Origin: UBA4744 sp963718995 | GTDB lineage: Bacteria > Actinomycetota > Acidimicrobiia > Spongiisociales > UBA4744 | Direction of reading: 5' to 3' | NCBI GenBank assembly: GCA_963718995.1 | Contig: CAVRAP010000003.1 | Span: 1 to 13,694, forward strand | Length of the DNA: 13,694 bases | In this document: positions 7,006 to 13,694 of the stretch, in pieces | Layout: each line of letters begins with the position of its first letter | How positions within the stretch are numbered: position 1 is the stretch's first letter | Translations under genes and position numbers: made by a program | The notes under the pieces: model-generated | Told to the model about the DNA's origin: nothing | Databases searched by the model: none | Seen by the model: the letters and a program-made list of their open reading frames with translations, nothing else

Positions 7006-8544
7006 ATGGAAGCAACACCCGTCCAACCGAACCGGTGGAAGGCCGCTCTCGCCGGAGGCGTCGCCGCGCTGTTCGCACTGGGATTGTCCGAGTTGCTCAC
7101 CGGCTTGATTTCAACGGTTCCCTCCCTGATCGTTGCGATCGGCACCGGAGTCATCGATCTTGCTCCACCTGCGGTCAAAGATTTCGCTATCGAGACGTTC
7201 GGCACAGCCGACAAACCGGCACTGATCGTCGGCATTGTCGTTCTGTCGGTCGTCTTCGGTGGATTACTCGGCCTGGGGGGTATTCGTTCGCGAGTGATCC
7301 CGTCGATCGGTTTTCTGGTTTTCGGCGCCCTGGGAGCGGTGGCCGCCATCCGGGATCCCCAAAGCGCGACGGTGCCGTCGGTTCTCGTTGCCGCCACGGT
7401 CGCCTTGGTCGGACTGGCCACCTTCTTCTACCTGCTCCGACGGGCAGGCACCGGTCGAGACCCTGCGCTCGAACCCGACCTCGCTCGCCGGGCATTCTTA
7501 CGCGGCGTCGGGGCCTTCACCCTGCTCGCAGGCATCACTGCGGTCGCCGGTCGGCTCCTGGTCCAACGGGTGCGGATGGCGACCAATCGAGCCGAGGTTG
7601 TCTTGCCGACCGCTCGTTCGCCACTCCCGGCACCCGCCCCCGGTTCGTCGTTGGATGTTGCCGGGGTCTCGCCGATCGTGACGCCCAACGACCAGTTCTA
7701 CAAGATCGATACCGCGCTGTCGGTGCCCAGGGTTGATCTCGATACCTGGTCGGTGAAGATCACCGGGATGGTTGACCGTCCGTACGAACTGACCTACGAC
7801 GAACTCCTGGACCTTCCCCTGGTTGAGCGGTACGTAACCCTGTCGTGCGTTTCGAATCAAGTTGGCGGCGGCCTGGTTGGCAACGCCAAGTGGCTGGGGG
7901 TACCGCTTTCTGAGGTTCTCGATCGGGCCAGAGTCCAGACAGGCGCCGACCAGATCGTCGGGCGTTCGGTGGACGGGTTCACGGTTGGATTCCCGACCGA
8001 GGCGGCTTTCGACGGTCGTGAGGCTCTCCTCGCCGTCGGGATGAACGGTGAGCCGCTTCCCTTTGATCACGGATTCCCCGCCCGCCTGGTGGTGGCCGGA
8101 CTCTACGGATACGTGTCGGCCACCAAATGGCTGTCCGATATCGAACTGACCACCTGGGATGGTTTCGACGCCTACTGGGTTCCGAAGGGCTGGTCCAAAG
8201 AAGGACCGATCAAGACGCAGTCGCGGATCGACACCCCGCGACCCAACGCCCGGGTGGCGGCAGAGAACCGCCACATCGCGGGAGTTGCCTGGGCGCCGGG
8301 ACGAGGCATCAGCCGGGTGGAGGTTCAGGTCGATGGCGACGGTTGGATGGATGCAGAGCTTTCCGAGTCGCTCAGCAATGACAGCTGGCGGCAGTGGTCT
8401 ATCCATTGGGATGCTGCGACCGGTACCCATGAGCTGCAGGTCCGGGCTACCGACGGGAATGGCGACACGCAAACCAGCGAGTTCCGGCCACCCCGGCCAG
8501 ACGGCGCTACCGCCTACCACACCATCTCGGTGGTCGTCGAGTAG
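7006..8544 (+). CDS. Membrane-anchored molybdopterin-dependent oxidoreductase, sulfite oxidase family
   Basis: The 512-aa product has two parts. Residues about 13-143 hold four to five hydrophobic helices. A twin-arginine-like motif RRAFLRG (161-167) precedes another hydrophobic stretch (168-186). From about 195 on comes the oxidoreductase-molybdopterin domain: TPNDQFYKIDTALSVPRVD, WSVKITGMVDRPYELTYDEL, YVTLSCVSNQVGG with C281 as the expected Mo ligand, KWLGVPLSEVL, GFPARLVVAGLYGYVSATKW. A C-terminal Mo-co dimerisation-type beta domain follows (about 410-512: GVAWAPGRGISRVEVQVDGDGW...HELQVRATDGNGDTQT). The catalytic domain is probably outside the cytoplasmic membrane. The substrate (sulfite or another) is not readable. 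ATG 7006 was preferred to an in-frame GTG at 6970 because the latter lies in the proposed promoter. It converges with thrC; the spacer 8545-8625 shows only a small AGCC/GGCT hairpin. Confidence 0.88.
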   Translation: MEATPVQPNRWKAALAGGVAALFALGLSELLTGLISTVPSLIVAIGTGVIDLAPPAVKDFAIETFGTADKPALIVGIVVLSVVFGGLLGLGGIRSRVIPSIGFLVFGALGAVAAIRDPQSATVPSVLVAATVALVGLATFFYLLRRAGTGRDPALEPDLARRAFLRGVGAFTLLAGITAVAGRLLVQRVRMATNRAEVVLPTARSPLPAPAPGSSLDVAGVSPIVTPNDQFYKIDTALSVPRVDLDTWSVKITGMVDRPYELTYDELLDLPLVERYVTLSCVSNQVGGGLVGNAKWLGVPLSEVLDRARVQTGADQIVGRSVDGFTVGFPTEAAFDGREALLAVGMNGEPLPFDHGFPARLVVAGLYGYVSATKWLSDIELTTWDGFDAYWVPKGWSKEGPIKTQSRIDTPRPNARVAAENRHIAGVAWAPGRGISRVEVQVDGDGWMDAELSESLSNDSWRQWSIHWDAATGTHELQVRATDGNGDTQTSEFRPPRPDGATAYHTISVVVE

Positions 8545-8625
8545 CGAGGTTTGAACCGCAGGGTCCGCCTCCGGCCCGAACCGTCTCGCAACCCGGGGTA
8601 GCGACCAACTCAGCCGAATCGGCTT

Positions 8626-9870
<1,245 letters not shown>

Positions 9871-9878
9871 ACCGGCAG

Positions 9879-9884
9879 AGTGTA
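9879..9884 (-). promoter_or_regulatory. Possible -10 element of thrC
   Basis: On the minus strand TACACT lies 8 nt before the thrC ATG, which would place the transcript start at or next to the A of ATG. This fits the lack of a ribosome-binding site. No good -35 hexamer was found at 16-19 bp. Confidence 0.3.
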
Positions 9885-9986
9885 GAGCTAGGAGATCGAG
9901 CGAGTATCACTGCCTCGGCCGGTTACGTGCGGGGCCGGCAACACTTCCATATCTAGAAACATCCGACCGGGAACGCCGGTCCGAAC

Positions 9987-10062
9987 CAGCCGCTTGTTGC
10001 TTCCGGCAGCGGGTGGTTTTTGGAGCAGCCGCTTGTTGCCTTCCGGCAGCGGGTGGTTTTTG
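9987..10062 (+). repeat. Two tandem copies of a 36/37-bp hairpin unit ending in a T-run
   Basis: Copy 1 spans 9987-10022 and copy 2 spans 10026-10062. Both read CAGCCGCTTGTTGC, then TTCCGGCAGCGGGTGG, then TTTTTG; copy 2 has one extra C in the middle. Each can fold as CCGC-(TTGT bulge)-TGCC / GGCA-GCGG with a TTCC loop (copy 1 loses one base pair of the inner stem), followed by GTGG and five T. On the plus strand this resembles an intrinsic terminator, but no plus-strand gene ends nearby. It could be a dispersed palindromic element that duplicated, or a barrier to antisense transcription. Confidence 0.75.
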
Positions 10063-10151
10063 ATGATGCGCACGACCAAGACGGCTGCCTTGGCCACTGC
10101 TGAAAGCAACGCTCATCCCCGTTCCGGGAGGAACGATGCCACCTTTGGTTC

Positions 10152-10186
10152 GACGTCGAGACGTCTCCGTCGTTTTCCGGCCGGAA
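10152..10186. terminator. Palindromes downstream of the cytochrome gene, possible terminator
   Basis: GACGT-CGAG-ACGTC (10152-10165) can form a 5-bp stem, and TTCCGGCCGGAA (10175-10186) is a perfect 12-bp palindrome. They lie 21-55 nt past the cytochrome stop on the minus strand. There is no U-tract in that direction, so the assignment is weak. Confidence 0.3.
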
Positions 10187-10206
10187 CCGGTCCGCCCGAA
10201 TCTACC

Positions 10207-10581
10207 TCACTCGGTTCCGTGGCAGGCAGCGCAAACTTGCCGGTCATCCGCCATACCAGAGTGATCGGGGACATCCGGGACCTTTGACGCGCCGGCAACT
10301 CCTTCCGCGTGGCACGACATGCACTCGTTCCGATCGGCGTGATCGGAGGGGATCAACGGCGCAGCCACAGTCGAAGCTGTCGTGGTGGTCGCCCCAGTAG
10401 TAGTCGTGGTCGCCTCGGCGGTGGTGGTCGTCGCCTCAGTGGTGGTAGTGGCTTCCGTGGTGGGGGCTGCCTCGGTAGTGCCGGTGGCCTCAGTAGTGGT
10501 GGTCGTGGCAGCGTCGTCGCCCCCACAGGCAACCGCCACCAGTGCAAGGGCAAGGGATATCGTCAGTGTTCGGATTCTCAT
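10207..10581 (-). CDS. Small di-heme cytochrome c lipoprotein with Thr-rich linker
   Basis: The 124-aa product has three parts. A signal peptide ends at VAVAC (C19, probable lipidation site). A linker of almost only Thr with Ala and Glu spans about residues 26-70. A compact C-terminal domain has two heme c attachment motifs, C87-M-S-C-H91 and C117-A-A-C-H121, plus extra His residues (H81, H107) that could be distal ligands. This points to an electron-transfer protein tethered outside the membrane by a flexible, possibly glycosylated spacer. The partner is unknown; the peroxiredoxin-like gene lies upstream on the same strand and a molybdoenzyme lies 1.7 kb away. ATG 10581 has GGAAGGAA about 5 nt upstream and gives a proper signal peptide. 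It ends at TGA 10209-10207. The open frame extends further upstream, but that part lacks signal-peptide character. Confidence 0.85.
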   Translation of the reverse strand: MRIRTLTISLALALVAVACGGDDAATTTTTEATGTTEAAPTTEATTTTEATTTTAEATTTTTGATTTTASTVAAPLIPSDHADRNECMSCHAEGVAGASKVPDVPDHSGMADDRQVCAACHGTE

Positions 10582-10687
10582 CAGGGTTCCTTCCGTGACA
10601 CGGGCACGACAGCACGATTCCATGGTCTCGGCCAGAGTTGAAGCACGGAGGATATCCAATCTCTCGCACTAGCCGACCCGTAGCTTT

Positions 10688-10701
10688 GCTGCGAAGGCAG
10701 C
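10688..10701. terminator. Small hairpin downstream of the peroxiredoxin-like gene
   Basis: GCTGC-GAAG-GCAGC is a perfect 5-bp stem with a 4-nt loop in the 177-bp spacer between the peroxiredoxin-like stop (10759) and the cytochrome start (10581). There is no U-tract. The spacer is long enough to hold a separate cytochrome promoter, but none was convincing. Confidence 0.3.
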
Positions 10702-10758
10702 CACGCATCCGAGAGTGCGGTTCCATGGCGGCCCCGGGCGTTCGCAGGTTGCTGGGTT

Positions 10759-11307
10759 CTACTTCCCCTGTTGGATGCCGTCCAGGACCGCCAGCACCTC
10801 GTCGAGGTCGGCGTGATCGCCTGCGTGGTCCTCAAAGTCGGCGTAGCGGAGCACATTGCCCGGTCCCACCACCAGGGTTGCGCCGAGCTGGAAAGGCCGC
10901 CGTCCGCTGCGTTGCTGGCGGTTGCCGCCCTTGAAACTCCTGAAGCCTGCCGACCAGGCCGTCGGTGAAAGCACCGACCCCACCCCAAGCGTCTTCGTTC
11001 CGACGATCTCGGCAGCCGCGCCATCCTCGTCGAGCAGCACCGGGAAGGGAACTCGCTCGTCTTCGATGAAGGCCAAGGCATAGCGCCTGCCGCCGGTGCC
11101 GATGGCGGTCACGCCTGCCCCGGTTGCGAGGATGTCGTCGTACCGGTCGCGGACCTGACCGGCCCGCTCGCGACAGGTCAGTCAGCCGAAATGCCGGAGG
11201 AACAGCACCACCTGGGGTCGGGTTGACCACCGGTCACCGAGGCGTTCCTCGCCGCCTTCCGGATCGACGAGCACGTGATCGGCCAGGGCGGTTATGTCGA
11301 ACGTCAT
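10759..11307 (-). CDS. Peroxiredoxin-like (AhpC/TSA, SelU/PRXL2-type) selenoprotein, Sec at codon 42
   Basis: The minus-strand frame runs from ATG 11307 to the stop at 10759 as 183 codons with one internal TGA at 11184-11182 (codon 42). Translated through, the protein is 182 aa: VVLFLRHFG-U42-LT-C45-RERAGQVRDRY, then GAGVTAIGTG, VPFPVLLDEDG, LGVGSVLSP, FQLGATLVVGPGNVLRYADF and AGDHADLDEVLAVL. These follow the AhpC-TSA_2 peroxiredoxin-like family, in which the TGA position is the first Cys of a FGCxxC active site. Similarity is continuous on both sides in one frame, and a SECIS-type hairpin follows the TGA. The likely role is thiol/peroxide redox chemistry with a selenenyl-sulfide (U42-C45) pair. 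No strong Shine-Dalgarno precedes the ATG. Standard gene calling would give a false 41-aa peptide or a shortened protein from a downstream start. The alternative is a Cys TGC/TGT misread as TGA. Confidence 0.85.
11142..11184 (-). promoter_or_regulatory. Bacterial SECIS element with its UGA codon
   Basis: On the minus-strand transcript UGA (11184-11182) is followed by CUG, then ACC (11178-11176), U, GUC (11174-11172), a GCGA bulge, GCGGGCC (11167-11161), loop GGUCA (11160-11156), GGUCCGC (11155-11149), GAC (11148-11146), C and GGU (11144-11142). The upper stem has 7 pairs with one G-U, and the lower part adds GUC/GAC and ACC/GGU. The apical loop begins 22 nt after the UGA and starts with GGUC, like the loop of the E. 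coli formate dehydrogenase SECIS, which begins 19 nt after its UGA. It would recruit SelB with Sec-tRNA. A competing CUGACC/GGUCAG pairing is possible but uses the loop bases. Confidence 0.8.
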
Positions 11308-11417
11308 GGTCACGAGTCTCGCGGATCACAACCGCAAATCAGAATCGAGGAGCCCTAGGGTTATCCCCGGAATGCTTGGACCTCCGCTCGAATCAATCCG
11401 TCCGTTGGTTCATTGCC

Positions 11418-11423
11418 TATCAT
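11418..11423 (+). promoter_or_regulatory. Possible -10 element of the GHKL-ATPase gene
   Basis: TATCAT differs from the TATAAT consensus by one base and lies 24 nt before ATG 11448, in the divergent spacer shared with the selenoprotein gene. No clear -35 partner is seen. Confidence 0.3.
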
Positions 11424-11447
11424 CCGTCACCGTCGGCGAGAGCTTGT

Positions 11448-12992
11448 ATGCCTGACTACAAACAAGGGATCAAGAAAGACGTTTCGGAGATCAAGTTCCT
11501 GATCCATGATCTCCGTGTGGAGCGCTTCATCGATGAGGTGATCCACTTCCACGTGGGGCTCGACACCGATCTGCAACTCTATGGGATCGTCGATCCACTG
11601 GTCATCACCGGAGATGACCTTCGCAAGCTTCGCACCCGGGCGGTCAGCCTGCGGCTGGCCTTCGAGAGCTACAGCGAATCAGTCAAGGGATTCGCCGCGC
11701 CCGAGACTGTTTTATCCGTGGCCAACGAGTACGTGCGATCCATCCATGATCTGTGCGAGTTGATCCTGCACCCTATGTGGAGTCACATCGATGCAGCGTT
11801 GACGGTGTTGCCCGATGTGAGCCGGTCCGTGCGATCCCGGTCGCATTACCGCAATGTGGTGCGATGGCTCTGCGGGGTCTACTACCGGATCGAACACTTC
11901 TGGGCCGAACAGCGCGACGAGGAGGTCTACGAGGTCTTCGATCTGGGTGCCGATGTCGAGGATTACGTTCGCAATGTGGTGCACGGCTGGGTCACCGAGC
12001 AGAGCGCTGCCCGGGTGGAGTTGCAACTCGGCCGTCTCGACCCGGCCGTGCTGGGTGGAAACCGGCACCGTTTTCGGCGCATGTACTTCAACCTGATCAT
12101 GAACGCGGTCGATGCCATGCAGGGAAAGAAGGTGGGCGTGCTTCACATCGAAAACGTGCGCGACGATGGGCACGTCAACCTTTCGGTCCGGGACGACGGT
12201 GCCGGGATGACGTCAGAGCGAATCCACCAGTTGCTCACCGACAAGGAATCTCTCGATGGTGAGCTCCACTCGCTCGGATTTGTGTTCGTTCGTCAGACTG
12301 TCGAACAGTTCAAAGCCACCTTGTCGATCGAAAGCGAGCCGGGCGTGGGGACAACCACCACCGTGCGAGTTCCTGTTCTGGAAGGCGTCGAACTACCACC
12401 TCGCAAGCATTCGCTGTGCGAGGACTACAACCTGCCGCGGCCAGGAGACTCCATCGACGACGAGACTGCCGCCCAACCCCGGCCGGCTCCGGTGAGCGAC
12501 GAAAAAGGGGGAACCTGCGGCCACGTCATCTATTCGGACTACAAGCAGTCACAGTCCGAGTTCCCGGGGTGCATATTCGCGATGGCCGTTTCCGAAGAAG
12601 ACCGACTCGAGATGCTCACCCACAAGCCCTACGAGCGGTTGTGGAACATGGGACATGAGGATCTCTCCCCGATGTTCTTCGAAGCGACAATTCGGGGGCG
12701 CCTTGAAGAGGACGAAGATCACCAGCTCAATCTGATCTTCAAGGCACCGCAGAATATCCGCGAGTACTTCGAATTCAAGGAGATCCCCGACGACCGGCGC
12801 ACCACCGGCGAATACACGCGCATGGTGCACGACGAGCTCATCCGTATCGCCCGGCGACTGATAGCGACCGGGATGCCGGAAACCGTCAATGTCGAAGTTG
12901 CGACCTGGTCGAAGTTCTTTCCTGATACAGAGGAACCTCAAGCATGCCCGCTGGCCACCCTGGCCGGACTACCCCTCAGCACCGAGGCCTGA
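11448..12992 (+). CDS. GHKL ATPase / histidine-kinase-like protein with novel flanking domains
   Basis: The 514-aa product is soluble, with no membrane helix. Its middle (about 160-312) is a histidine-kinase-type ATPase: N box NLIMNAVDAM (215-224), G1 box VRDDGAGM (247-254), a degenerate G2 region HSLGFVFVRQTV (274-285) and ESEPGVGTTTTVRVPV (295-310). The first ~160 residues are helical and may be a DHp-like or sensor region; IHDLR (19-23) and SIHDL (98-102) resemble H-box fragments but no canonical H box is evident. The last ~165 residues (about 350-514, GTCGHVIYSDYKQSQSEFPG onward) form a separate alpha/beta-looking domain that I do not recognise, after a Pro-rich linker (330-350). ATG 11448 starts the folded part; upstream open frame lacks similarity. 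There is no adjacent response regulator. It could be a kinase, an anti-sigma-type factor or a non-phosphorylating ATPase. Confidence 0.75.
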   Translation: MPDYKQGIKKDVSEIKFLIHDLRVERFIDEVIHFHVGLDTDLQLYGIVDPLVITGDDLRKLRTRAVSLRLAFESYSESVKGFAAPETVLSVANEYVRSIHDLCELILHPMWSHIDAALTVLPDVSRSVRSRSHYRNVVRWLCGVYYRIEHFWAEQRDEEVYEVFDLGADVEDYVRNVVHGWVTEQSAARVELQLGRLDPAVLGGNRHRFRRMYFNLIMNAVDAMQGKKVGVLHIENVRDDGHVNLSVRDDGAGMTSERIHQLLTDKESLDGELHSLGFVFVRQTVEQFKATLSIESEPGVGTTTTVRVPVLEGVELPPRKHSLCEDYNLPRPGDSIDDETAAQPRPAPVSDEKGGTCGHVIYSDYKQSQSEFPGCIFAMAVSEEDRLEMLTHKPYERLWNMGHEDLSPMFFEATIRGRLEEDEDHQLNLIFKAPQNIREYFEFKEIPDDRRTTGEYTRMVHDELIRIARRLIATGMPETVNVEVATWSKFFPDTEEPQACPLATLAGLPLSTEA

Positions 12993-13030
12993 ACTACCAG
13001 GCGACCGGGAACCGGCGGGCTGCTTGATGC

Positions 13031-13694
13031 CTACATCTGTTCCGGGTCGATGGCGAATAGGTTCTCCTTGCCGGCCGTGATCGGCCCCAGCAAGGCAGTT
13101 CCGAGCGGCAGCAACTGCTCGGCGTAGAACCGGGCGGTAGCGATCTTGGCCTCCAGGAATTCCTTGTCGGAGTCGCCCTTCGCCAAAAGCCGTGACGCGG
13201 TCAGCGCCGACTTGGCCAGGAAGTAGCCGCCCGCGACCGTGCCGAGCATGTTCAGGTACGGGGTAGCGCCTGCGGCAGCCTGGTTGGGGTCCTGCATGCC
13301 GTTCATGGCCAGCCAACCGGTCGCCTGCTCCAGAGCGGCGACCCCGTCGGCGAGCAGGTTGCGCATGGAATTGAACCGTTCGCCTTCGGCGGCCAGCTCG
13401 CCGTCGATCGCCTTCATCTTGCCGATGAAGCCCATGATGGCTGCGCCTCCGCCTGCGGGAAGTTTGCGTCCGATGAGGTCAAGCGCCTGGATCCCGTTGG
13501 TGCCCTCATAGATGGCTCCAATGCGAGCATCCCTGTAAAACTGGGGCATGCCGCTTTCCTCGATGTAACCCATGCCACCGAAGACCTGGATCGCCATGGA
13601 CGCAACCTCGATCCCGAGATCAGTCGCCCACGCTTTCGAGACCGGGGTGAGCAAGTCCGCGTAGAGCTCGTACTCTTTGCGGGTTTCCTCGTCC
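13031..13694 (-). CDS. Acyl-CoA dehydrogenase, C-terminal part, truncated by the window end
   Basis: About 220 C-terminal residues are visible; the gene continues past 13694. They include AIQVFGGMGYIEESGMPQFYRDARI, the active-site-region signature AIYEGTNGIQALDLIGRKL with the base-position Glu in YEGT, and a C-terminal extension ending FYAEQLLPLGTALLGPITAG...DPEQM. This extension matches the acetyl-CoA dehydrogenase-like C-terminal domain of the ~600-aa acyl-CoA dehydrogenases rather than the short ~380-aa type. The enzyme is a FAD-dependent flavoprotein that oxidises acyl-CoA to enoyl-CoA in fatty-acid breakdown and passes electrons to ETF. It ends at TAG/TGA-type stop next to 13031 and converges with the GHKL gene across 38 bp that hold nothing recognisable. 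Chain-length preference cannot be told. Confidence 0.93.
   Translation of the reverse strand, partial: DEETRKEYELYADLLTPVSKAWATDLGIEVASMAIQVFGGMGYIEESGMPQFYRDARIGAIYEGTNGIQALDLIGRKLPAGGGAAIMGFIGKMKAIDGELAAEGERFNSMRNLLADGVAALEQATGWLAMNGMQDPNQAAAGATPYLNMLGTVAGGYFLAKSALTASRLLAKGDSDKEFLEAKIATARFYAEQLLPLGTALLGPITAGKENLFAIDPEQM

Larger units (their letters stand above)
9871..10206. other. 336-bp stretch without a recognisable gene, rich in hairpins
   Basis: This gap between thrC and the cytochrome gene contains the proposed thrC -10 element (9879-9884), a tandem hairpin repeat (9987-10062) and short palindromes at 10152-10186. The open frames across it are short, overlap the repeats on both strands, and show no family similarity, so I call no gene. 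No tRNA or other known RNA shape was recognised. Confidence 0.6.

Noticed and set aside
9987..10062. CRISPR-like array.
   Set aside because: There are only two copies separated by 3 bp, with no spacers and no cas genes.
9888..10116. Two short minus-strand open frames over the tandem hairpins.
   Set aside because: Their repeated residues come from the DNA repeat, there is no ribosome-binding site, and no family similarity.
10309..10672. Long Val/Ser- or Pro-rich open frames in other frames over the cytochrome gene.
   Set aside because: They are produced by the repetitive Thr codons of the linker; only the minus frame has a signal peptide and two CxxCH motifs.
11110..11307. Reading the TGA at 11184-11182 as a normal stop, giving a 41-aa peptide and a separate downstream gene starting at GTG 11112.
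   Set aside because: The peroxiredoxin-like similarity crosses the TGA without a break, the CxxC site would be lost, and a SECIS-type hairpin follows directly.
11124..11447. N-terminal extension of the GHKL protein to about 622 aa.
   Set aside because: The extra part overlaps the selenoprotein's coding and SECIS region antisense and has no domain-like sequence.

Overview
The window is a GC-rich stretch of what looks like an actinobacterial chromosome. An Acidimicrobiia-like lineage is my best guess, based on gene content and protein style rather than any marker gene. It carries about eleven genes in short, alternating transcription units: metabolism, redox and membrane genes, with no phage, transposon or CRISPR content. 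Both end genes are cut by the window edges.

Layout. 3-907 (+) is the C-terminal part of pyruvate phosphate dikinase, with a one-base frameshift near 209. A hairpin at 915-957 separates it from a convergent minus-strand set: a cupin (2925-2431), 3-methyladenine DNA glycosylase I (2363-1755) and a YwiC-like membrane protein (1758-967), the last two overlapping by 4 bp. On the plus strand come a DUF819 membrane protein (3060-4193) and an alpha/beta-hydrolase with a lipoprotein-like N-terminus (4416-5339). A minus-strand PLP enzyme very similar to sphingosine-1-phosphate lyase (6752-5418) diverges from a membrane-anchored sulfite-oxidase-family molybdoenzyme (7006-8544). Threonine synthase (9870-8626, minus) is preceded by a 336-bp non-coding stretch that holds two tandem copies of a hairpin. 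Then come a minus-strand di-heme cytochrome c lipoprotein with a Thr-rich linker (10581-10207), a minus-strand peroxiredoxin-like gene (11307-10759), a plus-strand GHKL-ATPase/sensor-kinase-like protein with unfamiliar flanking domains (11448-12992), and the C-terminal third of an acyl-CoA dehydrogenase (13694-13031, minus).

The most interesting item is the peroxiredoxin-like gene. Its reading frame has a single in-frame TGA exactly where the family has its active-site cysteine (FLRHFG-[TGA]-LTC). Directly after the TGA the transcript can fold into a bacterial SECIS-type hairpin: a 7-bp upper stem and a GGUCA loop starting 22 nt after the UGA. I read it as a selenocysteine-containing (UxxC) AhpC/TSA-type protein, a bacterial relative of the eukaryotic SelU/PRXL2 family.

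How the genes may work together. The selenoprotein, the di-heme cytochrome and the extracytoplasmic molybdoenzyme form a loose redox neighbourhood, but they are not one operon and any functional link is inference. The other genes appear to be independent housekeeping or accessory functions.
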